In this document: positions 24,414-34,176 of the stretch, one piece after another
Layout of the letters: the number at the start of each line of letters is the position of its first letter
Numbering within the stretch: the stretch's first letter is position 1
Assembly (NCBI GenBank): GCA_019752535.1
Contig: JAIEMA010000032.1
Span: 41,441-105,440, forward strand
Direction: 5' to 3'
From: Bacteriovoracaceae bacterium
Lineage (GTDB): Bacteria; Bdellovibrionota; Bacteriovoracia; Bacteriovoracales; Bacteriovoracaceae
DNA length: 64,000 nucleotides
The notes under the pieces: model-generated
Database searches by the model: none
The model's input: the letters and a program-made list of their open reading frames with translations, nothing else
What the model was told of the DNA's origin: nothing
Made by a program: the position numbers and the translations under genes

Positions 24414-24545
24414 GGGACTCCTAGAAAAAGAAAATAATAAAGGGGTGAGTGTTTGTGTATTTGGTCCTAGACACTATGAATGTGCTAGCTCACCTGACCA
24501 ACTTGAGGCTACCTTACACAGCTTTTCTGCTAGGCACAAGTAGAT

Positions 24546-25955
24546 TTATTTTTTAAACCAACTCTTTACACGGTTCCACAGAGTTGCCTTCTCGATGATC
24601 GGTGTAGGTAGTGGATTTGTGGGTTGTTGCTGTTGTTGAGCAGGTTGTTCATGACGAGGTCTCTGCTCATGATGAGGCCTTCTCTGATCATGACGAGGTC
24701 TGCGATTATCAGCTTGTTGATCGTGACGATTATCTCTTCGATGCTCATGACGTTGTTGACCACGATTGTCTTGGCGACCATCATTTCTACTAGGACGACG
24801 GTCATCTCTTCTTGGCCCACGCTCTTCTCTTCTTTGTGGAGGAACGACGACAGTAATGGGGCCGACTAATTTTTCAATCGCTCGAATTTGTCTCTCGTCA
24901 TTATCAGTCGCAAAACTAGTTGAGATTCCTGTTTTACCTTTTCTTCCTGTTCTGCCAATTCGGTGAACATAATCTTCAGCTTCTTTAGGCACATCATAAT
25001 TCACAACATGGGCCACATCTTCGACATCAATTCCACGTCCGGCCACATCAGTCGCAACAAGAACGCGAAACTTACCCGCTTTAAAATCTGCGATAGCTTG
25101 TTCTCGATGATCTTGCGTGCAGTCCGAGTGAATGTAGGTCACATCGTAGAGACGTTTGGCATGAAGAGCGCGCCAGATTTGCGAGACGCGATCTTTAGAA
25201 TTAGCAAAGACAAAGATCGTGCCCGGCTCTTCGCGCATAATGCGCATGAGGGCCCCAATTTTTGCATGCTCTGGAAGAGGAAGTAGGCGCTGTTCAATTT
25301 TTGGTGCACTTGAAGCGGCTTTCTCAATTGTGATTTCAACCGGAGTTTTCATGATTTTGCGCGCGAGTTTCTCAACTGCAGGAGCAAAAGTGGCCGAGAA
25401 CATCATCGCTTGACGCTCTTTAGGGAGCTGATCAGTAATTTTGTTTAATTGCTCTGAAAAACCCATATCCAGCATGCGATCGGCTTCATCAAGGATGAGA
25501 CATTGAATAAACTCAAGCCAAACATGGCCTCTCTCAAGGTGATCGCACAGGCGACCTGGAGTGGCGACGATCACATGAGGCATGGCCTGGAGTGCTTCTT
25601 TTTCAAGAGACATACTCGCCCCACCGATACAAACGGCAACTTTAAAGCCCAAAGGTGCGCCGAATTGTTCAAAGACGGCACCAGTTTGTTGGGCAATCTC
25701 TCGAGTGGGAGCAAGAGCTAAAATAAATGTGCCATCACGGCCCATAAAACGTTGAAGGGCAGGAAGAACAAAACTAGCCGTTTTACCAGAGCCCGTTTGA
25801 GACGAGACAAGAACATCTTTGCCTTCAAGGGCCGGAGGAGTGGATTGAGATTGAACGGGGCTTGGATTTTTAAATCCCGCTTTCTCTACTAATTCTAAGA
25901 TTTGTGTGTTCAGACCAGTTTCAGACCAGGACATTGGGGCGGTATTTTCGGACAT
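24546..25955 (-). CDS. DEAD-box RNA helicase (paralogue of the neighbour)
   Basis: A 469-residue helicase with the full motif set: Q motif NPSPVQSQSTPPALEG, SSQTGSGKT, PTREIAQQ, VATPGRL, LDEADRMLDMGF, SAT, ATDVAGRGIDVEDVAHVVNYD and HRIGRTGRKG. The tail (from about 370) is basic and low-complexity with repeated HDQ/RRDN blocks, and ends in VKSWFKK, like the adjacent helicase. An upstream gap of 132 bp separates the two same-strand genes. It probably acts on structured RNA. Divergent from an ABC-F gene. Confidence 0.95.
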   Translation of the reverse strand: MSENTAPMSWSETGLNTQILELVEKAGFKNPSPVQSQSTPPALEGKDVLVSSQTGSGKTASFVLPALQRFMGRDGTFILALAPTREIAQQTGAVFEQFGAPLGFKVAVCIGGASMSLEKEALQAMPHVIVATPGRLCDHLERGHVWLEFIQCLILDEADRMLDMGFSEQLNKITDQLPKERQAMMFSATFAPAVEKLARKIMKTPVEITIEKAASSAPKIEQRLLPLPEHAKIGALMRIMREEPGTIFVFANSKDRVSQIWRALHAKRLYDVTYIHSDCTQDHREQAIADFKAGKFRVLVATDVAGRGIDVEDVAHVVNYDVPKEAEDYVHRIGRTGRKGKTGISTSFATDNDERQIRAIEKLVGPITVVVPPQRREERGPRRDDRRPSRNDGRQDNRGQQRHEHRRDNRHDQQADNRRPRHDQRRPHHEQRPRHEQPAQQQQQPTNPLPTPIIEKATLWNRVKSWFKK

Positions 25956-26057
25956 GCGGCTCTCAAGTTAAATGTGTTGCGCAGAATTTAGCATAAAGTT
26001 GCATCGATGTCGAAGTTTCATCTGGGCACTCACGTGATAATGCGTTAAATTGGCCCC

Positions 26058-27968
26058 ATGCCAACACTAATGACTTTGCAAAATTTGACTCTCTCGCATC
26101 CTCATAAGCAGCTTTTTAAGGATGTCACTTTCACTCTTAATGAAGGCGATCGGATTGGTGTCCTTGGGTTAAATGGACATGGGAAATCATCGCTGTTTAA
26201 AGTCATGATGGGCCTTCAGGCGCCTGATACAACGGTGCCGGCTTTTATCTGTGATAAAAATCGCGACCTCACCGTTTTTTATGTCCCTCAAGAATTGCTG
26301 CCACCGGGAGAGTACAGTCTCGAGGATTATTTTTATGAATACTATCCAGATTTTAAAGTCGGCAAAGATCGATTGCATGTCATTGGTGAAAAGCTCTCTC
26401 TAGGCGAAGGTGACTTTGAGGCCCTCTGTTCAGAGCAAGAGAGAATTTATAATCAACTTGAGCAAGGGGGAGAGCCTAGACTTCACTCCGCTTATGTCAG
26501 CTACCTTAAAGGTTTTGGCGTAGAAGATATGACTCGCCCTGTGAAGGGTCTCTCTGGCGGTGAGCAAAGAAAGCTGGCCCTCGCGTTGGGACTCTCTTGT
26601 CCACATCAAGTGGTACTCTGGGATGAGCCGACCAACCACTTGGATCTTGAGACGATTCAGAAATTTGAAGAAGAATTACAGAAATGCTCAAAAACTTTCA
26701 TGATCATCTCCCATGATCGAAGTCTTCTCAATAATGTGGTTGACCGTATTGTACATATTCAGAGCGGTAAACTTAAAAGTTTCCAAGGGACCTACGCTCA
26801 ATATCTAGAGTTTCTTCAACAAGAAGATCTTCGCCGTACAAAAGAGCTCGATCGCTTAGAAAATCACGACCGTCGTGAGACGGCTTGGATTCGAAGAGGG
26901 GCAAAGGCTCGAAGAACGAAGAGTAAAAAGCGAATTGAGGATTATGATTCACTTCAAAATTCTATTCGTGATCTTAAAGCTCAGGCGCATAAATCTGTCT
27001 CGCTTAATCTTCAAAGTTCAGGCAGAAAATCAAAAATTCTCGTTCAGGCCGATGATATCTCGATGCGTTTTGGAGATCGCACCCTGTTTAGTGGTGTGAA
27101 CTTCAAACTCGCCAAGGGTGATAAAATTGCGCTGATGGGTGGCAATGGAGTGGGTAAATCGACTTTGATCAAAATGATCTTAGAGCAGATCAAGCCTACA
27201 TCAGGAACACTTAAAACTCTTGAAGGTCTTGATTCAGGACATTTCTCTCAAAAACGTGAAAGTCTACCGCTCGATAAAACTCCATGGGAACTTGTCGGTG
27301 AGGGAATTGATTTTGTGATTTCTAACACAGGCGATAAGCGCCATGTGGCCAGTTACTTAGAAGGTTTTCTCTTTAGACCTGAAGAAATTAAGCGTCCGAT
27401 CCATACTTTCTCAGGTGGTGAAAAAAATCGACTCCAGCTCGCGCAATTCATGAAACACGCCCGTGATCTTTGGATATTTGATGAGCCGACTAACGATTTG
27501 GATCTTGAGACGATTGGTATTTTAGAAGAAGAGCTTCGCGCCTATGAAGGTGCGCTGATCATCGTCGCGCATGATAGAACCTTTATTGAAAACGTGACGG
27601 ATAAATGCTGGCTCATTCATGACCAGGAACTTGAGATCTTTGAAGGGGGCTGGGCGCAGGCAGAGCTCTTTCTTGAGGCGATGGAGCTTGAAGCAGAACT
27701 CAAAAAACGCACACCTCCAGCTAAAGCTGCCAATTCGACTGTCTCTCGTTTGTCTAATAAAGAGCGAGCGAGAGTAGAGAAAATTGGACCTGAGCTTGAG
27801 GCCCAGGAGAAACTTGTGGCCGATCTTGAGGCAAAACTCGCCAAAATTGATTACGCCAAGACTTCGGCCACTAAAGACGCCGAAGAGTTAAATGCCAAAC
27901 TCTCTGTCGCTCAAAAAAAATTAGATGAGCTTTTTGAAGAATGGGCCGATCTTGAGAGCAAAAAATAA
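26058..27968 (+). CDS. ABC-F ATPase, Uup-like
   Basis: A 636-residue cytosolic protein with two ATP-binding cassettes and no membrane segments, as in ABC-F ribosome-associated factors. Domain 1 has GLNGHGKSS and LSGGEQRKLALALGL...WDEPTNHLD; domain 2 has GGNGVGKST and FSGGEKNRLQLAQFM...FDEPTNDLD. The inter-domain linker is basic. The last 90 residues form a coiled coil (LEAQEKLVADLEAKLAKI, EELNAKLSVAQKKLDELFEEW), the Uup C-terminal DNA/ribosome-binding extension. No Shine-Dalgarno sequence is clear at the ATG. A second ABC-F gene follows 63 bp downstream. Confidence 0.93.
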   Translation: MPTLMTLQNLTLSHPHKQLFKDVTFTLNEGDRIGVLGLNGHGKSSLFKVMMGLQAPDTTVPAFICDKNRDLTVFYVPQELLPPGEYSLEDYFYEYYPDFKVGKDRLHVIGEKLSLGEGDFEALCSEQERIYNQLEQGGEPRLHSAYVSYLKGFGVEDMTRPVKGLSGGEQRKLALALGLSCPHQVVLWDEPTNHLDLETIQKFEEELQKCSKTFMIISHDRSLLNNVVDRIVHIQSGKLKSFQGTYAQYLEFLQQEDLRRTKELDRLENHDRRETAWIRRGAKARRTKSKKRIEDYDSLQNSIRDLKAQAHKSVSLNLQSSGRKSKILVQADDISMRFGDRTLFSGVNFKLAKGDKIALMGGNGVGKSTLIKMILEQIKPTSGTLKTLEGLDSGHFSQKRESLPLDKTPWELVGEGIDFVISNTGDKRHVASYLEGFLFRPEEIKRPIHTFSGGEKNRLQLAQFMKHARDLWIFDEPTNDLDLETIGILEEELRAYEGALIIVAHDRTFIENVTDKCWLIHDQELEIFEGGWAQAELFLEAMELEAELKKRTPPAKAANSTVSRLSNKERARVEKIGPELEAQEKLVADLEAKLAKIDYAKTSATKDAEELNAKLSVAQKKLDELFEEWADLESKK

Positions 27969-28031
27969 TCCTCATCTCATTGAACGCCTGTTCTCTTTAT
28001 GCTAAAAAGCCCAAAAATCGAAGGATCATTT

Positions 28032-29618
28032 ATGCTCGCATGCCATAATATTCGCCTCCAGTTTGGAGGCCGCACTTTATTCGATGACGTGAATATTAAA
28101 TTCACTAAAGGCAACTGCTACGGTGTGATTGGCGCCAATGGAGCGGGCAAATCGACTTTTTTGAGAGTTTTAAGCGGTGAGATTCAATCCACTGGGGGAA
28201 GTGTTGAAATTACCCCTGGTGAGCGCTTAGCGGTTCTTCGACAAAACCATTTTGCTTATGAAGAAGAGCAGGTTTTAAAGACTGTTCTCCTTGGTCACTC
28301 TGAACTCATGAGCATCATGAAAGAGAAGGATGAGCTCTACAACAAAGAAGACTTCACGGATGCAGATGGGGAGAGAGCGGCCAATCTAGAAGCTCGCTTT
28401 GCTGAACTCAATGGCTGGGAAGCGGAAGCACAAGCGGGTGCACTTCTGGCAGGTTTGGGGATTGGCTCGGATATGCTTGAGAAGCAAATGAAAGATTTGG
28501 CCGGTGGGGAGAAAGTGAAAGTCCTTCTCGCGCAAGCTCTCTTTGGAAAACCTGAAATTCTTCTTTTGGATGAGCCGACCAACGATCTAGATTTAAAAGC
28601 GGTTCAATGGTTAGAGAAATTTATTTCTGAGCAAGAAGATTCAACGATTTTAGTTGTCTCCCATGACCGTCACTTTTTGAATAAAGTTTGCACTCATATC
28701 TGCGATATCGATTTTAATAAGATTAAGCTTTTCGTGGGTAACTATGACTTCTGGTATAAGTCGAGCCAGCTTGCCCAAAGAATGCTCGGTGATCAAAATA
28801 AAAAAGTGGAAGAGAAGATGAAGGAGCTCAAAGAGTTCATTCAACGCTTTTCTGCCAACGCTTCAAAATCCTCTCAGGCGACTTCTAGAAAAAAACTTCT
28901 TGATAAACTCACGCTGGAAGATATTCAGCCCTCAACCAGAAAATACCCCTTTGTGGGCTTTCGCCAAGAGCGTGAGGCCGGGGATCAGCTTTTGCGAGTT
29001 GAAGGATTAAGTTTGACGATTGATGGAGAGAGACAATTTCATGATCTCTCCTTCACGATTAAGAAAGGTCAGAAAGTCGTCTTTATCGGACAGACCGAAA
29101 TGGCGACGAAAGCCCTCTTTCAAGTGCTGGCCGGTGAGAGAAAGGCCGACAAGGGTGAAATCTCTTGGGGAGTGACAACATCGAGAGGCTATATGCCTTC
29201 AGATAACTCAAGCTACTTCCAAGATGCCTCACTTGATCTCATCAATTGGCTTCGTCAGTATTCGGCCGATCAAACAGAAACTTTTTTGCGCGGGTTTTTA
29301 GGCCGTATGCTCTTCTCTGGCGAAGAAGCCAAAAAGAAATCCACTGTGCTCTCTGGAGGAGAGAAGGTGAGATGCATGCTCTCAAAGCTCATGCTCGCTG
29401 GGCATAACGTACTTATTTTCGAGAATCCTACCAACCATTTAGATCTTGAAACGATCACGGCCTTAAATGACGGGATGATTGATTTCAAAGGCACACTCTT
29501 ATTTACATCCCATGATCATGAGTTTGTCCAAACGATTGCCAATCGAGTGATTGAGCTTCAGTCGAAAGGTTGTAGAGACGAAGAGTGCAGCTACGATCAA
29601 TTCTTGGGACTCGATTAG
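28032..29618 (+). CDS. ABC-F ATPase, YbiT-like, with degenerate second site
   Basis: A 528-residue protein when started at the ATG at 28032 (AAGGA upstream). Domain 1 is intact: GANGAGKST, LAGGEKVKVLLAQAL, LLDEPTNDLD. In domain 2 the Walker A segment reads GQTEMATKALF instead of GxxGxGKST, and Walker B is LIFENPTNHLD, with the catalytic Glu replaced by Asn. The SGGEK signature is kept. The second site may bind but probably cannot hydrolyse ATP normally; divergence here is known in YbiT/YkpA-like members. The exonuclease fusion gene starts 4 bp after the stop. Confidence 0.93.
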   Translation: MLACHNIRLQFGGRTLFDDVNIKFTKGNCYGVIGANGAGKSTFLRVLSGEIQSTGGSVEITPGERLAVLRQNHFAYEEEQVLKTVLLGHSELMSIMKEKDELYNKEDFTDADGERAANLEARFAELNGWEAEAQAGALLAGLGIGSDMLEKQMKDLAGGEKVKVLLAQALFGKPEILLLDEPTNDLDLKAVQWLEKFISEQEDSTILVVSHDRHFLNKVCTHICDIDFNKIKLFVGNYDFWYKSSQLAQRMLGDQNKKVEEKMKELKEFIQRFSANASKSSQATSRKKLLDKLTLEDIQPSTRKYPFVGFRQEREAGDQLLRVEGLSLTIDGERQFHDLSFTIKKGQKVVFIGQTEMATKALFQVLAGERKADKGEISWGVTTSRGYMPSDNSSYFQDASLDLINWLRQYSADQTETFLRGFLGRMLFSGEEAKKKSTVLSGGEKVRCMLSKLMLAGHNVLIFENPTNHLDLETITALNDGMIDFKGTLLFTSHDHEFVQTIANRVIELQSKGCRDEECSYDQFLGLD

Positions 29619-29622
29619 TTCT

Positions 29623-30900
29623 ATGCGCTTTGCCGTCGTGGATATTGAAACCACTGGGGCTAATTCGAGCGGAAATAAAATTACCGAAGTCGCCATCGTT
29701 TGTGTAGATGACGGAGTTGTGACTGAGGAGTGGTCTTCTCTTATCAATCCAGAACGTTCTATCCCTTGGGGGATCACAAAACTCACTGGCATCACTGATG
29801 AAATGGTCGCATCGGCCCCAAAGTTTTTCTCAGTTGCAAAAAAAATTGTAGAACTCACAGAAGATCGGATTTTTGTCGCACATAATGCCTTTTTTGATTA
29901 TCGCTTTCTGCAAAGCGAGTTCTCTGATTTAGGCTACACCTTTAAGCGTGATGTATGGTGTACCGTACGGCTTTCAAGGAAGGCTTTTCCTGGACTCAAG
30001 TCCTACTCTTTGCACAACCTCTCTCTACACTTTGGATTAAATCGCTTAGCTGAACATAGAGCTCTCGATGATGCGAAAGCTTGTTATGAAATTTTAAGAC
30101 TTGCTCTTAAAACTCAAACAATACCTGATGAGATTATTGCGGATAAGCCATTGCCCCCAGGTTTAAGTGATGATGCTGTCGAGAAGCTCCCGAACAGTCC
30201 AGGGACTTATCTTTTTTACTCTCAAGCGGGTTTGCTTCTCTATGTCGGTAAGGCGAAGCGAATCAAAGATCGGGTGAAGCAACATTTCTCCAAAACTGGA
30301 ATTAATAAGCGAGAAGTCGAGATGAAATCTCATATCGCTCGCATCGACTATATTGAGTGGGGAAGTGAGCTTGCTGCTTCATTGATGGAATTGCAGCTTA
30401 TAAAGACATTAAAGCCAGTCATGAACCGCGCTGGGAAAAAGAGAGTTTTTCGCTATACCTTGAGCCTTCATCCCGAAGCTCTTCCAGGTGAAGAGATTCG
30501 AGTGAGTAGTAGCAGTGATGAAGAATTTTTAAGATTTGGATCAAAGATCAAAGCCCAAGAAGTGAGGCAAAAAATTTATCAGCAAGCTTTTGGAGTTGAA
30601 GCTGATGGCCTATTTTTTGTTAGACAGATGGAACAATTCAGAAAAGTTTTGGGTCATGAAACGGTGCTGGCGCGATTGCGTGAAAAAATGACACCCTCAA
30701 GTCTACCATTAGAGGATCATACGGTTGAGCTCGCTGGGCGAAAGAGAGATGAAAAAACGCTCATAGTAGTGAGAAATGGCGCTTTGAAAGAGTTGCAATT
30801 TATTGATTCTCAAGGTGAAGTTGAAATTTATGCTTTAGAGGATTTCCCTGATATGAAGGCCATGGTTCGAAGCTATATTGATAAAAATTTAATCGGCTAA
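29623..30900 (+). CDS. DEDD exonuclease fused to a GIY-YIG (UvrC/Cho-like) domain
   Basis: A 425-residue protein. Residues 1-170 form a DnaQ-type 3'-5' exonuclease: VDIETTG (Exo I), HNAFFDYRF (Exo II) and HRALDDAKA (Exo III, HxxxD). Residues about 200-290 form a GIY-YIG domain (LPNSPGTYLFYSQAGLLLYVGKAKRIKDRVKQHF ... ELAASLMELQLIKTLKPVMN) as at the N-terminus of UvrC and Cho. The last 130 residues are unrecognised. This architecture is known in several phyla and suggests incision plus trimming in repair. The ATG at 29623 is chosen because it directly precedes the exonuclease fold. Confidence 0.9.
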   Translation: MRFAVVDIETTGANSSGNKITEVAIVCVDDGVVTEEWSSLINPERSIPWGITKLTGITDEMVASAPKFFSVAKKIVELTEDRIFVAHNAFFDYRFLQSEFSDLGYTFKRDVWCTVRLSRKAFPGLKSYSLHNLSLHFGLNRLAEHRALDDAKACYEILRLALKTQTIPDEIIADKPLPPGLSDDAVEKLPNSPGTYLFYSQAGLLLYVGKAKRIKDRVKQHFSKTGINKREVEMKSHIARIDYIEWGSELAASLMELQLIKTLKPVMNRAGKKRVFRYTLSLHPEALPGEEIRVSSSSDEEFLRFGSKIKAQEVRQKIYQQAFGVEADGLFFVRQMEQFRKVLGHETVLARLREKMTPSSLPLEDHTVELAGRKRDEKTLIVVRNGALKELQFIDSQGEVEIYALEDFPDMKAMVRSYIDKNLIG

Positions 30901-31006
30901 AGATACTTTTAACATAGTTTAAACCTTCTTTTACAACTCACGAGTTTGATTTACCGAAATTTTAAGTAGCGATATGAATACCTCACCAAATTGAATGGAG
31001 GTTTTC

Positions 31007-31759
31007 ATGAAGACGCTATTGTTTATGTTGTTGTTTGTTTCTTCAGCTTTTGCTCAATCTGTAGAATGGGGTTATAGCGCTCCGATGGGACCCGCTCAGT
31101 GGGGATCTGTGGCAAACTTCTCGGTTTGTAGTCTTGGCGCAAGCCAATCACCTATAGCTATTACAAGTGGTGAAGTGGCCGGACTCTCAAACGTCACTCC
31201 TGATAACTCTCTTCCACCACTTAATCCAAGCTGGCTTGAAAGTCCGATGAGTATGGTGAATAACGGTCATACCATTCAAGTGAACTATCAGATGGGAAGC
31301 GGACTTGATTTTGAAGGCAACTCCTACAACTTGAAGCAATTTCATTTTCACTCCCCATCTGAACATACACTCAATCTGAAGCAGTATCCGCTTGAGATGC
31401 ATCTTGTTCACTCAGGTGATAAGGGTCTTTTGGTTGTTGGAATTTTCTTTAAAGAAGGTGCGAAAAACGAAGAGCTGCAGAAAGTTTGGGATAAAGCTCC
31501 CACTCAAGCCGGAACGAGTGCAAATTATACAGATTTGATTTCTGCTTCTCACTTCATGCCCGCATCAGACGAGTTCTTCACTTATGAAGGCTCTCTAACC
31601 ACTCCACCTTGCACGGAAGGTGTCCGCTGGGTTGTGATGGCTCAGCCGATTGAAGCCAGTCGTGAGCAGCTGCAGTTTTTACAAAAGACAATGGGATTCA
31701 CGAATAATCGTCCATTGCAATCGCTTGATGGAAGAGTGATTAATCAAGAAAATCTCTAA
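31007..31759 (+). CDS. Alpha-class carbonic anhydrase, periplasmic
   Basis: A 250-residue protein starting at 31007 with TGGAGG upstream. Signal peptide residues 1-16 (SSAFA). Mature alpha-CA motifs: SPIAI after the first Cys, FHFHSPSEHTL (two Zn-binding His), MHLVH (third His), and YEGSLTTPPCTEGVRWVVM (the LTTPPC loop; disulfide partner of the first Cys). It interconverts CO2 and bicarbonate in the periplasm. Length and motifs are standard, so activity is likely. The stop abuts the convergent glyoxalase gene. Confidence 0.95.
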   Translation: MKTLLFMLLFVSSAFAQSVEWGYSAPMGPAQWGSVANFSVCSLGASQSPIAITSGEVAGLSNVTPDNSLPPLNPSWLESPMSMVNNGHTIQVNYQMGSGLDFEGNSYNLKQFHFHSPSEHTLNLKQYPLEMHLVHSGDKGLLVVGIFFKEGAKNEELQKVWDKAPTQAGTSANYTDLISASHFMPASDEFFTYEGSLTTPPCTEGVRWVVMAQPIEASREQLQFLQKTMGFTNNRPLQSLDGRVINQENL

Positions 31760-32173
31760 CTACCAAGTGCCTGTGTTAGGCATACTCACCCAAGGCTCTT
31801 GGGGAGGGAGTGTGCCTTCTTGCAAAATTTCTACAGACTGGTTGTCCGGTGATTTCACAAAGGCCATATGGCCATCTCTTGGTGGACGATTGATCACCAC
31901 TCCAGCTTTCATTAAGCGCTCACAGGTCTCATAAATATTGTCCACTCTGAAAGCCACATGACCAAAATTTCGACCGTAAGTGTATTCTTCTGATTGATCC
32001 CAATTATAAGTCAGCTCTATTTCCGGTTCTCCCACCTCAGTCGCCAAAAAAATAAGAGTGAATTTTCCCTGAGGGTATTCTTGTTGGCGAGTAACCTTAA
32101 GACCCAAGAGTGTCCAAAATTTTAAAGCCCGATCAACGTCTCTGATTCTAAACATGGTGTGGAGATATTTCAT
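31760..32173 (-). CDS. gloA: Lactoylglutathione lyase (glyoxalase I)
   Basis: A 137-residue vicinal-oxygen-chelate protein: [26 protein letters not shown], then [23 protein letters not shown], and [15 protein letters not shown]. Metal ligands His5, Glu (IELTYNW), His (GHVAF) and Glu (VEILQ) are in their expected places. It isomerises the hemithioacetal of methylglyoxal and a thiol, commonly glutathione. It is close to the GloA of proteobacteria in length. It follows the 120-residue hypothetical gene by 8 bp. Substrate thiol not proven. Confidence 0.9.
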   Translation of the reverse strand: MKYLHTMFRIRDVDRALKFWTLLGLKVTRQQEYPQGKFTLIFLATEVGEPEIELTYNWDQSEEYTYGRNFGHVAFRVDNIYETCERLMKAGVVINRPPRDGHMAFVKSPDNQSVEILQEGTLPPQEPWVSMPNTGTW

Positions 32174-32181
32174 GAGGCTTA

Positions 32182-32544
32182 TTATGCGGCTTTTTGTCTA
32201 TCCATCCAAGTCTTCATTGCCTGGATATGGAAATGTCCGGCCTCATCTGAGAGCGTGTTGCTTGAGATGAGTTCAGGACTTGAAAGCATCCGGTAAAGTT
32301 TAAGCGTTGTTCCATCAAATGTTGCGGCATAGCGAGCAGGAATTAAAACTTTTGGGAATTGGTCAGTATATTCAACTGTGAATAGAACTTGTCCTTCATG
32401 GCGAATTTCGAGCATCGCCGGACGATTGGTATATTCTTGTCTTAAAGACCATGTGCAATCGGCCGCATCGGAAAATCCACCTTTAGTGCGTATCCAATCC
32501 AGTGCAACCATGAGGGAATCATAATATTTGCGGGAATCAAGCAT
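32182..32544 (-). CDS. Hypothetical protein
   Basis: A 120-residue soluble protein with no signal peptide. It has alpha/beta character: an N-terminal helix ([18 protein letters not shown]), a beta-rich middle ([29 protein letters not shown]) and a C-terminal helix ([17 protein letters not shown]). It sits 8 bp before gloA on the same strand, suggesting co-transcription. No recognised family or motif. Confidence 0.6.
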   Translation of the reverse strand: MLDSRKYYDSLMVALDWIRTKGGFSDAADCTWSLRQEYTNRPAMLEIRHEGQVLFTVEYTDQFPKVLIPARYAATFDGTTLKLYRMLSSPELISSNTLSDEAGHFHIQAMKTWMDRQKAA

Positions 32545-32692
32545 GATAGGGACTTATCGTACGCCATGGGTCACTCACTTAAGTTCGTTGAGTCTCACTT
32601 TTTTTGTTTATGCAGCGCTTCGCGGTATGTGCAAAGGGTTTCATGTGTATTAGCGTGTTTATTCTCATTTTTACTGCTCATAAAGGGATTTT

Positions 32693-34168
32693 ATGCAGAC
32701 TCAGATACCCCTAAATAAAATTATTGGGGACAATTTCATTGCTGGAAAGTGGACTAAAGGCGAAGCCGGCACACTTGATGTCACGTCACCTTATAATGGA
32801 AAAGTCATCGGAAGTGTTTCAATTCCTTCCGTCAATCAAGTCAATGACGCCATTAAATTTGCTCACGAAAAACAAATTGAATGGGGGCGCACGCCGATGA
32901 AAGAGAGGGCCAAGGTGCTCTTTGATTTCAGAAATATTCTTCTACGCGACATTGATTCGATCGCTCATCTTAAGGCCAGTGAGTCGGGAAAAACTTTTGC
33001 TGAAGGCAAAGCCGGTCTCATGAAGGGGATTGAAGTTTTAGAGTTCGCTCTCTCCATTCAAAATCTTGATCTTGGTGGCAAGGTTGAAGTCTCTCGTGGT
33101 GTAAGTTGTGAATACCGTCGTGAATCTTTGGGTGTGATTGCGAACATCACGCCTTTTAATTTTCCAGCCATGGTTCCTATGTGGACGATTCCCATTAATC
33201 TTGCTCTCGGCAACGCTTATGTCTGGAAGCCATCGGATAAAACGCCACTGACGGCCCTGAGAATTGCGGAAGCTCTCAAAGAAGCAGGACTTCCAGATGG
33301 ACTCATGACTGTGCTTCATGGTGGCGAGCAAACAGTGAATGCTGTTATTGATCATCCCCATGTGAAAGCCATTGGCTTTGTGGGATCCATCAAGATTGCA
33401 AAAATTGTTTACTCGCGCGCCACTCAACTGGGTAAGCGTGCTCTCTGTTTAGGCGGAGCCAAAAATCACATCGTCCTTCTTCCGGATGCCAGTCCTGAGC
33501 TCGCCGGAGTAGGAATTTCTGACTCATTCACAGGGTGCGCCGGTCAGCGATGCATGGCCGCTTCAGTTCTTCTGGCCGTGGGTGATGTCGAGAAGCATAT
33601 TCAAAAAATCATCGAGCGCGCTTCAAGCTTAAAGCTTGGAAGTGACATGGGGGCGATTATCACTAAAGCTCAAGTCGATTTTCTTAAAGGGGCCATTACT
33701 CGTGCCGAAGAAGCCGGAGCGAAAGTTCTGGTCGATGGCCGAAAGACACAAGCGCCAAAAGGGTTTGAAGAGGGCAATTGGCTTGCACCCACAGTGCTTG
33801 ATCACATTAAGCCTGGAAGTGAAGCCCATAAGGTAGAGCTCTTTGGGCCGATCATTTCAATTATTCGTGTGAAAGATTTAACTGAAGCCTTAGAGATTCA
33901 AGCCACCAGTGAATATGGCAATGCTTGCTCTGTTTTCACTTCTAATGGCGCTCTTGCAGAGAGAGTGACGCGTGAGGGACGTGCAGGAATGGTGGGTGTG
34001 AATGTCGGTGTCCCTGTGCCACGTGAGCCGTTCTCGTTTGGCGGGATCAATGCATCGAAGTTTGGTCATGGCGATATCACAGGTGTTCACTCTCTGGATT
34101 TCTGGAGTGATGTGAAGAAGATTACAACTAAATGGGAAAAACAAAACGACTCCAACTGGATGTCTTAA
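32693..34168 (+). CDS. mmsA: CoA-acylating methylmalonate/malonate-semialdehyde dehydrogenase
   Basis: A 491-residue aldehyde dehydrogenase of the MmsA type. NAD-binding ITPFNFPAMVPMWT, GFVGS, LGGAKNH, and the catalytic Cys287 in AGQRCMAAS; the family-typical PFSFGG follows near the C-terminus. MmsA oxidises methylmalonate or malonate semialdehyde with CoA to propionyl- or acetyl-CoA and CO2. It is the first gene of a run with URC1, URC4, upp and udk, where malonate semialdehyde from uracil would be a logical substrate. AAAGGGA precedes the ATG; the next ATG overlaps or follows within 9 bp. Confidence 0.93.
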   Translation: MQTQIPLNKIIGDNFIAGKWTKGEAGTLDVTSPYNGKVIGSVSIPSVNQVNDAIKFAHEKQIEWGRTPMKERAKVLFDFRNILLRDIDSIAHLKASESGKTFAEGKAGLMKGIEVLEFALSIQNLDLGGKVEVSRGVSCEYRRESLGVIANITPFNFPAMVPMWTIPINLALGNAYVWKPSDKTPLTALRIAEALKEAGLPDGLMTVLHGGEQTVNAVIDHPHVKAIGFVGSIKIAKIVYSRATQLGKRALCLGGAKNHIVLLPDASPELAGVGISDSFTGCAGQRCMAASVLLAVGDVEKHIQKIIERASSLKLGSDMGAIITKAQVDFLKGAITRAEEAGAKVLVDGRKTQAPKGFEEGNWLAPTVLDHIKPGSEAHKVELFGPIISIIRVKDLTEALEIQATSEYGNACSVFTSNGALAERVTREGRAGMVGVNVGVPVPREPFSFGGINASKFGHGDITGVHSLDFWSDVKKITTKWEKQNDSNWMS

Positions 34169-34176
34169 GAGGATTT

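Noticed and set aside
22764..25955. Recent tandem duplication of the two DEAD-box helicases
   Set aside because: Motif spacing, tails and core sequences differ too much for a recent copy; they are distinct paralogues.
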